Source: Caryophanales bacterium UBA6865
GTDB taxonomy: Bacteria; Bacillota_I; Bacilli_A; RFN20; CAG-826
NCBI GenBank assembly: GCA_002449265.1
Contig: DKCV01000021.1
Coordinates: forward strand, 1 to 64,000
Length of the DNA stretch: 64,000 bases
Direction: 5' to 3'
Shown piece after piece: positions 1 to 8,731 of this stretch. How positions within the stretch are numbered: the first letter of the stretch is position 1; every line of letters starts with the position of its first letter. The notes below the pieces were generated by a model. That model was not told where the DNA came from, did not search any database, and was given only the letters and a program-made list of their open reading frames with translations. Both the position numbers and the translations under genes were made by a program.

Positions 1-1997
1 AAACCACTTACCCCGTCCGTTTCTATTTCGGGACTGCTAATCCCATCACACTAGAAGTTGAAGGGGGCAACTTAGTTGACGAACCAAACAAAGAGAAAAA
101 TAGCAACTATCCGCGTGCGATAAAAAAGTTCTATGGTTGGTATGAAGACGCGAAATTAACGAAACCTTGGAATTTTAAAACCTTTCATATCAACTGTCCG
201 ACTGACATTTACGCCAAATACGACGCCTATCCTCTTCGCCTCAATTTCCACGCACCTTTTAGCGAATTTGATATAACGCACAACATTAACGTTGAATATG
301 GCAAACCTTTCGACATGGGTTCTGTTTCGACTGAGCAAGCCTATAGCGCCTTGCCAGACTTAATCTCAAAACTAAGGGAAGCCAGTCGCTTGTCTAGAGA
401 CGATGAGGAACTTGCAAAAACGGTTATCGGTTATGGTGGAGAGGAAATCAATGTTCCTAGCTCTAGCGACTTCGATTTCCAATACGTCGCCAAAACATGG
501 GGAACTGGGTCGATTTATGCGTCCACCCCGGAAGAGCTTTTCGGGAAAGAGTTCTATCGGATTAAAACGCAAGGCCTGAACCCTGGATTTAATCATGATT
601 ATCGTCAAGGTTCCGTTTTTGATTTTTACCCAGAACCAAAAACTGATCGATTGGGGGAGGTCGGTCCAGAATTCTTAAAACCGGTCGATTTTTCCAACTT
701 CGGTCGCGTACCACAAACGCTCGTTACGGATTCGGGAATCATTAAGAGTTTAGACGCCATTGCTGCGGATAAGACAATGAGCACGAACGAAGACGGGAAT
801 TACGTCTTCCGAAATAAAGAATACCGTTATGCGATTGCTCATCCCTATAGCTCAACCATCATGACTTTAGAAAGCAAGGCCAAATTCGAAGATGGGAAAC
901 GCTATTGGTTCGAAGTTAAACCCATTGAGTGGAGAACCCTCAAAACGGTTGGCGACTATTCCTTGATAACGCCCAAAAAATTGCTTTTCGTCAATGAATA
1001 CGATGATTTGAAATTGGAATCAACCTATTGGTATGCAACAAAACAGAAAGAAATTATTAAGGGGAAACTTTTTACTTCCAATAATATAGGTGACTACAAA
1101 AACTATCGGGAAAAATGCATAAAAACCGGGTCATTAGAAGATATTTATGATGAAAAGCCCGATCTTCTCGGCGGCGCAGATGGCCGCGTCTCTATTGGCA
1201 CATATTTCTATTCTAGAAGAAGAGCCTGGTTCAATGGCTATTCTAGCAAAAGTATTTTTAGAAAATTAAAATGGATGTTCCCGCACATTACGGAATGGAA
1301 TTCTTATAAGGAGCGTGTGATTGATGAGGCGAGCAATCATGGATTGCAGACGAATAAACTTAGCGTAGAGAAATTCGAGAGGCTAATGAGCACGAAAATG
1401 GCGCACGATAGTGGCTACCATCCTAGTAAGCTCAATGAAAAAATTGGCATTTTGGGACAAATGAGTTTTTCCTCAACTCAGCTTTACAATATAGTTCCAT
1501 TTCCTCTCGAAACTTGTCGCAGTGAAGGTGATCCTACTACTCGACCCGATTCGTATACTTCTTATCCTCTCGAACCTTTTGGTCCTAATGGAGAGGGATT
1601 TGAGGACAAACCTATCACCAAGTCGAATTTTGATCGCTCTTGGCATACAGAATGGGATAAGAACGTTATCGACTTCCCTCAATATCGCGATCGTGTCTTC
1701 TTATTAAGCAATGACGAATGCGCTGCTTTCTTCAAGTCAGACGAGGATAGAACGGCTCTACCGACAGACTACGCTTTGGCAATGGGCTCTTACCAAAATA
1801 CCACTGATGGAACTGGCACTTGGGATACCCGCACTCTTAGTGGAATAGACGAAAGATCAACTGTCGGCACCGATGGTATCGTTGACATGAAAAAATTGTC
1901 AGACGAGAATAGACGTACCACTTATGAAGGCGTGCTTGGACGTGGCTGCGTCCGACCGGCTATGTGGGTAAGAATGAATAAAGCTACTAATAAGTAG
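1..1997 (+). CDS. Surface-type protein with InlB B-repeat and DUF6273 domain (5' end outside window)
   Basis: The reading frame is already open at base 3 and runs to the stop at 1997, so the start lies upstream; 664 residues are visible. The first part (about 40-215) resembles a Listeria-Bacteroides/InlB B-repeat, with the hallmark FYGWY followed by a K-P-W-F pattern. From about 910 the sequence matches the opening of DUF6273 (VKPIEWR), and the end matches its close: VFLLS near 1693, a P-T-D-Y-A element, and GCVRPAMWVRM just before the stop. Between these halves lie about 250 residues that I cannot assign. B-repeats are typical of cell-surface proteins, so an extracellular location is likely, but the signal peptide and any anchor are not visible. 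No LPXTG or transmembrane tail is seen at the C-terminus. A terminator follows at 2020. Confidence 0.7.
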   Translation, partial: TTYPVRFYFGTANPITLEVEGGNLVDEPNKEKNSNYPRAIKKFYGWYEDAKLTKPWNFKTFHINCPTDIYAKYDAYPLRLNFHAPFSEFDITHNINVEYGKPFDMGSVSTEQAYSALPDLISKLREASRLSRDDEELAKTVIGYGGEEINVPSSSDFDFQYVAKTWGTGSIYASTPEELFGKEFYRIKTQGLNPGFNHDYRQGSVFDFYPEPKTDRLGEVGPEFLKPVDFSNFGRVPQTLVTDSGIIKSLDAIAADKTMSTNEDGNYVFRNKEYRYAIAHPYSSTIMTLESKAKFEDGKRYWFEVKPIEWRTLKTVGDYSLITPKKLLFVNEYDDLKLESTYWYATKQKEIIKGKLFTSNNIGDYKNYREKCIKTGSLEDIYDEKPDLLGGADGRVSIGTYFYSRRRAWFNGYSSKSIFRKLKWMFPHITEWNSYKERVIDEASNHGLQTNKLSVEKFERLMSTKMAHDSGYHPSKLNEKIGILGQMSFSSTQLYNIVPFPLETCRSEGDPTTRPDSYTSYPLEPFGPNGEGFEDKPITKSNFDRSWHTEWDKNVIDFPQYRDRVFLLSNDECAAFFKSDEDRTALPTDYALAMGSYQNTTDGTGTWDTRTLSGIDERSTVGTDGIVDMKKLSDENRRTTYEGVLGRGCVRPAMWVRMNKATNK

Positions 1998-2019
1998 TTT
2001 GCTAAATTCTTATATGTGT

Positions 2020-2048
2020 GAAAATGGCCGCTCCCATGCGGCCTTTTC
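2020..2048 (+). terminator. Rho-independent terminator after the DUF6273 gene
   Basis: GGCCGC (2026-2031) pairs with GCGGCC (2038-2043) across a 6-nt loop, followed by TTTTC. Flanking GAAAA and TTTTC extend the pairing. Confidence 0.8.
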
Positions 2049-2200
2049 ATGATTTTTATCATTTTGATGAAATTCGTAAAGTATAGAGTCTTACCTCATT
2101 AAGGAAAAGAATTACCTTTCTATTAGTTTAGAATTAAACATCGATATTTCAAAAAACTCATTTTTGCATTCTTTCTCACTCCGTGTATGGAATTGACGGC

Positions 2201-2206
2201 TATAAT
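2201..2206 (+). promoter_or_regulatory. -10 TATAAT of a predicted leaderless transcript (MFS gene)
   Basis: A perfect TATAAT lies 7 nt before the ATG at 2214. A start point about 7 nt after the -10 would fall on or beside this ATG, and no Shine-Dalgarno precedes it. No convincing -35 was found. Confidence 0.6.
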
Positions 2207-2213
2207 GGTCCGC

Positions 2214-3476
2214 ATGGATAATGAAAAGAAAATTGATAAGCATTTCGATAGAGCGCTCGCTCTTATCATATTAATGGCGATTGTGAGCTGCTTTAGTGAC
2301 GTGACCCATGAAGGCGCTAGCAGTATGAGCGGTGCTTTTATCTCTTTTTTAGGCGCAGATACGATGGTGGTTTCTATTGTCGGAGGAGCTGCTGCCTTAC
2401 TTGGATATGGATTACGTTTTATAACGGGTTGGATTACCGATAAAACGAAAGCCTATTGGCCGATTACTATTATTGGTTACTTATTAGATTTATCGAGTGT
2501 TCCTTTGCTTGCTTTAGTGCCTAATGGTGGTTGGGGATGGGCTGTCGCCTTAATTCTTTTTGAGCGCATCGCAAAAGCCATCAAAAAGCCAGCTCGTGAC
2601 ACTATTACTTCTTTCGCGGCTTATTCTCGGGGAGTTGGCAAAACGTTTGCTTTCAATGAAATCCTTGATCAAATTGGCGCGTGTGTCGGTCCTCTTATTT
2701 TGACTGCGGTTTATACATGGAAGAGTAATTTTGGCGAATACGATAAATTTATCATGGGATTCGCCTTTTTAGCGGTACCAGCTGTGATTTGCTTCTCATT
2801 AGTGATTGTTGCTCGCATCCTTTTTCCGCATCCTGAAAAACTTGAAAAAGAAAAAGCGACCGATTCCACCTCTTTTTTAGCAAAAGAATCTTTCATTTTA
2901 TTTCTTGTCGCAACTGGCTTACTCGCATTAGGATTTGAAGATTCCTACACCTTATTAAGCAAACATATGGTACATCTATCTAGCGAAGGTCTTATTAGTT
3001 TAACTCTAGATCAACTTCCTCTTCTATATAGCTACGCTATGCTAATTGATGCATTTTCTGCGGCGATATTTGGAATTTTATATGATAAGCTTGGTTTTAA
3101 AACCATTGTTGTTTCTAGTGTATTAACGGCTTTTTATTCTTTCTTTGTCTTCTTAATTCCTTCTACCTGGGCAATCTTTGTGGGTTTAGCCCTTTGGGGA
3201 ATGGAAATCGGCGCAAAAGAGACTTCCATCAAAAGTGCTGCTGCTTCATTATCGCCGAAAGGGGGTAGAGCCACTTCATTTGGAATGTATGAAATGGTTT
3301 ATGGCGTTTTTGCTTTCCTTGGATCGTTCTTATATGGGTGGCTATATGAGGCGAGCAAACTTGCCATGTGCATTGTGAGCGCTATTTTTGTTGTTCTTGC
3401 TGCGATTATTTACGCCTATAGTGGTTTATGTTTCAGAAAAGAGAAAGTTTTAAACGAAAATATCGTAATTAAGTAA
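2214..3476 (+). CDS. MFS family transporter
   Basis: A 420-residue, very hydrophobic protein with about 12 predicted membrane segments, laid out as a major facilitator superfamily carrier. A basic/acidic cytoplasmic loop (GWITDKTKAYWP) follows the second to third helices, in the position of the MFS motif A, and a charged central loop near residues 205-225 divides the two halves. The substrate cannot be deduced. The frame also opens at 2187, but the -10 hexamer at 2201-2206 would then lie inside the gene, so I place the start at 2214, where the message would be leaderless. The gene stands alone between the surface-protein terminator and a tRNA pair. Confidence 0.8.
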   Translation: MDNEKKIDKHFDRALALIILMAIVSCFSDVTHEGASSMSGAFISFLGADTMVVSIVGGAAALLGYGLRFITGWITDKTKAYWPITIIGYLLDLSSVPLLALVPNGGWGWAVALILFERIAKAIKKPARDTITSFAAYSRGVGKTFAFNEILDQIGACVGPLILTAVYTWKSNFGEYDKFIMGFAFLAVPAVICFSLVIVARILFPHPEKLEKEKATDSTSFLAKESFILFLVATGLLALGFEDSYTLLSKHMVHLSSEGLISLTLDQLPLLYSYAMLIDAFSAAIFGILYDKLGFKTIVVSSVLTAFYSFFVFLIPSTWAIFVGLALWGMEIGAKETSIKSAAASLSPKGGRATSFGMYEMVYGVFAFLGSFLYGWLYEASKLAMCIVSAIFVVLAAIIYAYSGLCFRKEKVLNENIVIK

Positions 3477-3508
3477 CGCTTCTACTTTTTCTTGCGTTTA
3501 CGACTCGC

Positions 3509-3514
3509 TATAAT
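3509..3514 (+). promoter_or_regulatory. -10 TATAAT of the tRNA-Ile/tRNA-Ser unit
   Basis: TATAAT sits 15 nt before the first base of tRNA-Ile. The -35 is indistinct. Confidence 0.55.
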
Positions 3515-3529
3515 AGCAAAGCGTTTTAC

Positions 3530-3605
3530 GGACCATTAGCGCAGTGGTTAGAGCACACCCCTTATAAGGGTGGGGTCGATGGTTCAAACCCATCATGGTC
3601 CACCA
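3530..3605 (+). tRNA. tRNA-Ile with UAU anticodon
   Basis: A complete cloverleaf can be drawn: acceptor GGACCAT/ATGGTCC, D-stem GCGC/GAGC, anticodon stem CACCC/GGGTG, loop CTTATAA, T-stem GATGG/CCATC, encoded CCA. The anticodon is therefore TAT, which reads AUA directly. Most bacteria read AUA with a CAU-anticodon tRNA modified to lysidine by TilS; a UAU tRNA-Ile is known from a minority such as Mycoplasma mobile. It is transcribed with tRNA-Ser 8 nt downstream. Confidence 0.92.
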
Positions 3606-3613
3606 ATTCGCAC

Positions 3614-3704
3614 GGAGAAATACCCAAGTGGCTGAAGGGACTGGTCTTGAAAACCGGCAGTGGGGTCACACCCAGCTGGGGTTCGAATCCCCATTTCTCC
3701 GCCA
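3614..3704 (+). tRNA. tRNA-Ser (UGA)
   Basis: A class II tRNA with a long variable arm. The acceptor is GGAGAAA/TTTCTCC, the anticodon stem CTGGT/ACCGG, the loop CTTGAAA (anticodon TGA), the T-loop TTCGAAT, and CCA is encoded. It follows tRNA-Ile and shares its terminator. Confidence 0.95.
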
Positions 3705-3715
3705 TCGAAAATCAA

Positions 3716-3740
3716 GCACGGTGTAAGCCGTGTTTTCTTT
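3716..3740 (+). terminator. Terminator of the tRNA-Ile/tRNA-Ser unit
   Basis: CACGG (3717-3721) and CCGTG (3728-3732) form a short stem followed by TTTTCTTTT. Confidence 0.65.
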
Positions 3741-3979
3741 TGCTTTTTTATTTACTACATTGTAAGCGTTAAAGATATCCTTCTTTAAAAGCACGTACTC
3801 CTGAGATGATAATACGGCTTGAGATTAAGTGGTTGCGGATAGGAACGGATGTTTAGATCCTTTCAAAGATCAAGATAGCAAGAAAGTGTCTTGTAAAGGT
3901 AAGAGGGTGAAGAATTATGATTCCTATTCAAAACGAAAATAATGATTCCTAATTCTCTAACTTCTTCTTTTCGAGATAT
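3741..3979. other. Intergenic stretch, nothing recognised
   Basis: About 240 bases between the tRNA terminator and the 3' end of nnrD. I see no gene and no clear hairpin with a T-run. Confidence 0.5.
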
Positions 3980-4867
3980 TTATTTGCTGACGCAAGGTAG
4001 TAGGACGTTAGGTAAAGTAGCGATAATATCATCCGTGATTATGGAATATTCACTTTCATTTTTAAGTAATAAATCTGCGCTTTTTCCTAATAAATAAGAA
4101 CAAAAGGCCGCCTTTTTTGGTATTGATGAAGCGATGTTTTGCGCAAAGATGCCGCATAATATTCCACTTAATAAATCACCTGATCCTGCTTTGGACAAAC
4201 CGGTATTACCGAATGTTGAAGAATATATTTCTTCGTTATTCGCGACATAAGTTGTGTGTCCTTTTAGTAAGACGGTGATTTTTTTGTCGGATACATAGGA
4301 TAGAAGTGTCTCTATGGGGTGTTTTTCGATTTCTTTTCGTTCGATATGCGTTAAACGCGAAAATTCTCCCGTATGTGGGGTAAGAATGAGACTACAAGAT
4401 GGATTACGTAATTTTATGGGATTTATACTCGCTAAAGCGGTTAACGCTCCTGCGTCAACGATTAGTGAACCATGATAATTGCTAAGCAAATACTCTAAAA
4501 TCTTTTCACATTGCTTAAATCCAGTTACGCCCATTCCGATTGCGATAGAAGTGGATTCTTTTGTGATTTTCTCAAGAATAGCTTCATCATAAGCGATATT
4601 GCCATCTTTTGTGGGGAAGGGGTGAACGATAATCTGCGGGTTTCTCCCAATATAAATTTCATAAAGAGGAGCGGGGACGTAAAGGGTAGCGAACCCTACA
4701 CCCATCCTAAGCGCACCTAAAGAAGCCAAGGATAATAGAGGGGCTCCTCCATAATCTAAAGACCCTCCGATAATGGTCGCTCTTCCATAATCGAATTTAG
4801 AAGTGTTTTCCTTTCGCTTTGGAAGAAAGGAAGAGAACAATGAGTCCGTGACTTCAATGATGTCCAT
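3980..4867 (-). CDS. nnrD: ADP-dependent (S)-NAD(P)H-hydrate dehydratase
   Basis: Repairs hydrated NADH and NADPH, releasing water at the expense of ADP. The 295 residues match the C-terminal (carbohydrate-kinase-like) YjeF domain: an early IIGGSLDYGGAPLL segment in place of the usual GGS..Y.GA motif, an LTPH element, and a NTGLSKAGSGDLLSGILCG motif near residue 230 with the catalytic Asp of GSGD. The N-terminal epimerase domain of fused forms is absent; a stand-alone dehydratase is normal in Bacillota. The start at 4867 is preceded by TAAAAT only 6 nt upstream and no Shine-Dalgarno, so the message is probably leaderless. Confidence 0.93.
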   Translation of the reverse strand: MDIIEVTDSLFSSFLPKRKENTSKFDYGRATIIGGSLDYGGAPLLSLASLGALRMGVGFATLYVPAPLYEIYIGRNPQIIVHPFPTKDGNIAYDEAILEKITKESTSIAIGMGVTGFKQCEKILEYLLSNYHGSLIVDAGALTALASINPIKLRNPSCSLILTPHTGEFSRLTHIERKEIEKHPIETLLSYVSDKKITVLLKGHTTYVANNEEIYSSTFGNTGLSKAGSGDLLSGILCGIFAQNIASSIPKKAAFCSYLLGKSADLLLKNESEYSIITDDIIATLPNVLLPCVSK

Positions 4868-4873
4868 ACGTCT

Positions 4874-4879
4874 ATTTTA
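4874..4879 (-). promoter_or_regulatory. -10 TAAAAT of a predicted leaderless transcript (nnrD)
   Basis: Read on the minus strand, TAAAAT is followed by 6 nt and the nnrD ATG. No Shine-Dalgarno is present. Confidence 0.6.
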
Positions 4880-5056
4880 AAGCTTTCCAGTTCATTGAGG
4901 TAGAAAGAAACTTTTCTTTTCGTAAACGTGATAAAAAGGACAACAAATTTCTTCTTTCATACGCAAATTAGGAATGATTTTTATGAACACGAAGCATTTA
5001 TCGATAACCGTTTTTTCTATTGATTTAGATAGCAAACAATTTACTTCGGCTTTAAA

Positions 5057-5079
5057 AGAAAACCCCTCTAAAAGAGGGG
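5057..5079 (-). terminator. Terminator of the oad-birA-pckA operon
   Basis: On the minus strand CCCCTCT pairs with AGAGGGG across a 3-nt loop (5063-5079), followed by TTTTCTT. It lies about 20 nt past the pckA stop. Confidence 0.9.
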
Positions 5080-5100
5080 CATAAGAACATAGATTTCCTT

Positions 5101-6708
5101 TTATTTGAGCTTTGGTCCAGCGTTAACAAGGGCTTTTCCAGCTTCGTTAGATTCGTATTTGACAAAGTTCTTTTGGAAACGAGAAGCAAGGTCGATGGCC
5201 TTTTCTTCCCAAGTGTGAGAATCGCTATATGTATCGCGAGGATCAAGAATTGAAGGATCAACTCCTGGAAGAGCGGTTGGCACTTCGAAATCAAAGTAAG
5301 GAATCTTCTTGGTTGGGGCATTTAAGATTGCTCCACTTAGAATCGCGTCGATGATACCGCGTGTGTCTTTGATAGAAATACGCTTTCCTGAGCCATTCCA
5401 TCCCGTATTGACTAGATAGGCTTTTGCGCCACTCTTTTGCATCTTCTTCACGAGCTCTTTGGCGTATTTGGTTGGATGGAGCTCTAGGAAGGCTTGGCCA
5501 AAGCAAGCGGAGAATGTTGGAGTAGGAGTGGTGATTCCTCTTTCCGTACCTGCTAGTTTTGCGGTGAAGCCAGAAAGGAAATAGTATTGAGTTTGTTCTG
5601 GAGTGAGAATCGAAACCGGTGGGAGAACGCCGAATGCATCCGCGCTTAGGAAGATAACGTTTTTCGCGGCAGGCCCGTGACTAATCGGCTTAACGATGTT
5701 CTTGATGTGATAGATCGGATAAGAGACACGGGTATTTTCCGTGACGGATTTATCCGCAAAATCAATCTTTCCGTCTTTATTAACGGTGACGTTTTCTAAT
5801 AAAGCATCGCGCTTAATCGCATTATAGATGTCTGGTTCGCTATCTTTGTCGAGATTGATGACTTTTGCATAGCATCCGCCCTCAAAATTGAAGACGCCGT
5901 TATCGTCCCAACCATGTTCATCATCGCCGATGAGTAGACGCTTTGGATCGGTGGAAAGAGTGGTTTTGCCAGTTCCGGATAAACCGAAGAAAATCGCGGT
6001 ATTTTCGCCATTTAAGTCCGTATTCGCGGAGCAATGCATGGACGCCATTCCTTTAAGAGGGAGATAGTAGTTCATCATGGAGAACATACCTTTCTTCATC
6101 TCTCCGCCATACCAAGTATTCAAAATGACTTGTTCGCGGCTAGTGATATTGAAAGCGACGCATGTCTCGCTATGAAGGCCGAGTTCTTGGTAGTTGCTGA
6201 CTTTTGCTTTGGAAGCGTTGTAGACAACAAAATCCGGCTTGAAATTCGCTAATTCTTCTTCGCTTGGGCGGATGAACATGTTGCGAATGAAGTGGGCTTG
6301 CCAAGCAACTTCCACAACAAAACGAACTGCCATACGGGTATCTTTGTTGGCACCACAGAAGGCATCAACGACGAATAAGCGTTTGTTGGAAAGCTCTTTT
6401 AAAGCGAGCTCTTTGACCTTTTTCCAGGTTTCTTCGCTCATTTTGTGGTTATCGTTATGATAACTTTCCGAATCCCACCAAACGGTGTTTTCAGAGTTTT
6501 TGTCGACGACGATGTATTTATCTTTTGGGGAACGGCCAGTGAATACGCCCGTCATAACGTTGACGGCGCCGAGTTCTGTGACTTGTCCTTTTTCATAGCC
6601 AACAAGTTCTGGCTTCGTTTCTTCTTCGAATAACTGTTCGTAAGAAGGATTGTAGACGATTTCTTTGGCACCTTTAATGCCGTAAGCTTCTAAATCAAGA
6701 GGTTTCAT
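5101..6708 (-). CDS. pckA: Phosphoenolpyruvate carboxykinase (ATP)
   Basis: Interconverts oxaloacetate + ATP and PEP + CO2 + ADP in the cytoplasm. The length of 535 residues is usual for the ATP-type family. Diagnostic motifs are the P-loop [11 protein letters not shown] (about residue 245), the kinase-2/metal element [17 protein letters not shown], and the substrate-binding TGRSPKDK near residue 55. It is the last gene of the run from oadA, 42 nt after birA, and precedes a strong terminator. Its ribosome-binding region is unusual: AAAGGAA lies 20 nt from the ATG, separated by a 13-nt palindrome. In this context it could run towards PEP, or towards oxaloacetate as in fermenters that gain ATP from PEP carboxylation; the sequence does not decide. 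Confidence 0.97.
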   Translation of the reverse strand: MKPLDLEAYGIKGAKEIVYNPSYEQLFEEETKPELVGYEKGQVTELGAVNVMTGVFTGRSPKDKYIVVDKNSENTVWWDSESYHNDNHKMSEETWKKVKELALKELSNKRLFVVDAFCGANKDTRMAVRFVVEVAWQAHFIRNMFIRPSEEELANFKPDFVVYNASKAKVSNYQELGLHSETCVAFNITSREQVILNTWYGGEMKKGMFSMMNYYLPLKGMASMHCSANTDLNGENTAIFFGLSGTGKTTLSTDPKRLLIGDDEHGWDDNGVFNFEGGCYAKVINLDKDSEPDIYNAIKRDALLENVTVNKDGKIDFADKSVTENTRVSYPIYHIKNIVKPISHGPAAKNVIFLSADAFGVLPPVSILTPEQTQYYFLSGFTAKLAGTERGITTPTPTFSACFGQAFLELHPTKYAKELVKKMQKSGAKAYLVNTGWNGSGKRISIKDTRGIIDAILSGAILNAPTKKIPYFDFEVPTALPGVDPSILDPRDTYSDSHTWEEKAIDLASRFQKNFVKYESNEAGKALVNAGPKLK

Positions 6709-6715
6709 GATTTTT

Positions 6716-6728
6716 CTTGTTAAACAAG
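6716..6728 (-). promoter_or_regulatory. Palindrome between Shine-Dalgarno and start codon of pckA
   Basis: Read on the minus strand, the order is AAAGGAA, the 13-nt palindrome CTTGTTTAACAAG, AAAAATC, then ATG. If the palindrome folds (CTTG/CAAG stem), the Shine-Dalgarno comes within about 7 nt of the start. It could equally be a protein-binding operator. Confidence 0.5.
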
Positions 6729-6750
6729 TTCCTTTCTTTTATTTATTGCT

Positions 6751-7482
6751 CTAGTTTAGCGATTGATCTTTGACAATCGTCGCTTCACCAGAAGTAACCG
6801 TAATTGTTTTTCCGCTTTCGTTTTTGACCTTTAGAGCACCCTTTTCGTTTATGCCTAAGGAAGTGACATGCTTATTTTCCCCATAGTAGTTGAGGAGCAG
6901 TTCTTTCCCTTTTAAGTAATCGTGCTCTTTTAGAATCGTGAAATAGGCGGAATCGCCTTGCTTTTGCTTAGCGAGTAATTCATCGAAATGTCCTAAGAAT
7001 TTTTGCATGATGCTTTTCTTATCGTAATGCTTACCAGTCTCTAGATATAAAGATGTAGCGGAGCCTAGCTCACGTGGGAATGATTCATTATTGAGATTGA
7101 GACCGATTCCGACTACTAGAGCCTGTAACTTTGAGTCAGAAATCGCTTCTAGAAGGATTCCACAGCATTTCTTATCGTTGAGAATAATGTCGTTAGGCCA
7201 TTTGATTTCTGTTTCTACCCCTTCATCTAAGAGGGCTTCTTCCATTGCAGCACCTGCTAGTAGTGGCAAGAAAGAGAGAAACGATTCGTATTCATCGCCT
7301 TTTAGTAAGAAGGAGAAGAGTAGTGCCCCTTCTTCATCTACCCAAGTGCGACCTAACCTTCCTTTCCCCCTAGTTTGATGCTTTGTCGATACAACCGTTC
7401 CATTATCTAAAGAAGAATAGTGATCTTTTAAATAATCGTTTGTAGAAGTAAGAGAAGGGAAAGAAAGATAAACGTGATTCAT
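6751..7482 (-). CDS. birA: Biotin--[acetyl-CoA-carboxylase] ligase (class I, no HTH)
   Basis: Activates biotin to biotinyl-5'-AMP and transfers it to the lysine of carrier proteins. The 243 residues start directly with the catalytic domain, so this is the monofunctional class without the DNA-binding repressor domain. The biotinyl-AMP loop GKGRLGRTW is clear near residues 38-46, followed by IKWPND (about 93-98), the C-GIL element, and a short C-terminal SH3-like domain. It starts 4 nt after the oadB stop and is followed by pckA, placing it in the operon that encodes its likely target, the 125-residue biotin carrier. Confidence 0.95.
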   Translation of the reverse strand: MNHVYLSFPSLTSTNDYLKDHYSSLDNGTVVSTKHQTRGKGRLGRTWVDEEGALLFSFLLKGDEYESFLSFLPLLAGAAMEEALLDEGVETEIKWPNDIILNDKKCCGILLEAISDSKLQALVVGIGLNLNNESFPRELGSATSLYLETGKHYDKKSIMQKFLGHFDELLAKQKQGDSAYFTILKEHDYLKGKELLLNYYGENKHVTSLGINEKGALKVKNESGKTITVTSGEATIVKDQSLN

Positions 7483-7486
7483 AAAC

Positions 7487-8728
7487 TTAACCTAATAACA
7501 TAATGAGTAAGCCAGCCGCAACCGCTGAGCCGATGACCCCAGCGACATTTGGGCCCATCGCGTGCATGAGCAAGAAGTTGCTTGGGTCTTCTCTGATGCC
7601 TTCTTTTTGGACAACACGTGCGGCCATTGGGACGGCAGAAACTCCTGCTGCGCCAATCATTGGGTTGATCTTGCCTTTCGAAATCCAGCACATGAGTTTA
7701 CCAATGAGGACTCCGCCTGCTGTTGCAAGAATAAACGCGCAGATTCCTAAGCCAAAGATGATAAGCGTTTTTGGTGTAAGGAAGTTAGCGGCACTTGCGG
7801 TAGCGCCAACGGTTAATCCAAGGAGGATCGTGACGCAATATAGAAGTGCGTTCGAGGCATTTTCGACTAATTTTGGTACGACGCCGCTTTCTTTGATGAG
7901 GTTACCAAACATTAAGCAACCAATAAGCGGAGCGCAACTTGGAACAATGAGGGTGACAACAACCGTAACGATAATCGGGAAGAGAATCTTCTTTGTTTTC
8001 GAGACGGGTTTAGGCATCTCCATGTGAATTCTTCTTTCCTTTTTCGTGGTAAGAAGACGAATAACTGGAGGTTGGATAAATGGCACGAGTGCCATATAGG
8101 AATAAGCCGCAATTGCGATAGAAGAGAGTAATTCTGGCGCAAGCTTTGTGGTGGTTAGAATTGCAGTAGGTCCATCCGCACCGCCGATAATTCCAATCGA
8201 AGCGGCTTGTTGAGGGGTAAAACCACAAGGGATTGCAAGTAAGAAAGTAGCGAAGATGCCGATTTGGGCAGCTGCTCCAAGTATCATTGTCTTTGGATTA
8301 GCGATAAGCGGACCAAAGTCGGTCGTCGCGCCAATTCCTAAGAAGATTAAACAAGGATAGATTTCGTATTGAATCCCTTTATAGAGCACACCTAATAATC
8401 CAGAATATCCAGTAATACGCGTAACTGTTTCACCGTTTGGGTAGAATAAGCCGAGTAGTCCTGTATAAGTCGTATAAGTGGATTCTTTTGCGTAAATTGG
8501 ATCCATGACTCCCGATAAGGGCAAGTTTGCAAGTAGCATCCCAATGCCCATAGGAATGAGCAAATACGGTTCCGCTTCTTTAAAGATGGCTAAGTAGAGT
8601 AATAGAAGCGCAATAAGAATCATGATGATGCTTTTCCAGCCACCATCGACGAAGAATTGCGCAATGCCAGTGCTTTCCCAAAACCCTTTGAAGAAAGCTC
8701 CGACATCATTATAGACTAGCGTGCTCAT
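7487..8728 (-). CDS. oadB: Oxaloacetate decarboxylase beta subunit (Na+ pump)
   Basis: The integral-membrane subunit of the biotin-dependent Na+-translocating decarboxylase family (OadB/GcdB/MmdB). It decarboxylates carboxybiotin and couples this to Na+ export. The 413 residues contain many hydrophobic segments and the conserved blocks GIGATTDFGPLIANPKT, GGADGPTAI (with the functionally essential Asp) and PMIGAAGVSAVPMAARV near the end. It lies between the biotin carrier and birA with almost no spacing. A Shine-Dalgarno GGAG overlaps the end of the preceding gene. Confidence 0.96.
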   Translation of the reverse strand: MSTLVYNDVGAFFKGFWESTGIAQFFVDGGWKSIIMILIALLLLYLAIFKEAEPYLLIPMGIGMLLANLPLSGVMDPIYAKESTYTTYTGLLGLFYPNGETVTRITGYSGLLGVLYKGIQYEIYPCLIFLGIGATTDFGPLIANPKTMILGAAAQIGIFATFLLAIPCGFTPQQAASIGIIGGADGPTAILTTTKLAPELLSSIAIAAYSYMALVPFIQPPVIRLLTTKKERRIHMEMPKPVSKTKKILFPIIVTVVVTLIVPSCAPLIGCLMFGNLIKESGVVPKLVENASNALLYCVTILLGLTVGATASAANFLTPKTLIIFGLGICAFILATAGGVLIGKLMCWISKGKINPMIGAAGVSAVPMAARVVQKEGIREDPSNFLLMHAMGPNVAGVIGSAVAAGLLIMLLG

Positions 8729-8731
8729 GGT

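Noticed and set aside
5057..5079. The hairpin as a terminator for a plus-strand gene
   Set aside because: The T-run occurs only on the minus strand, after pckA; no plus-strand gene ends there.
6239..6633. Overlapping plus-strand frames inside pckA
   Set aside because: They are antisense shadows of a conserved gene without ribosome sites.
7503..8027. A plus-strand frame of 174 codons
   Set aside because: It is antisense to the conserved oadB gene, lacks a Shine-Dalgarno and has no recognisable domain.
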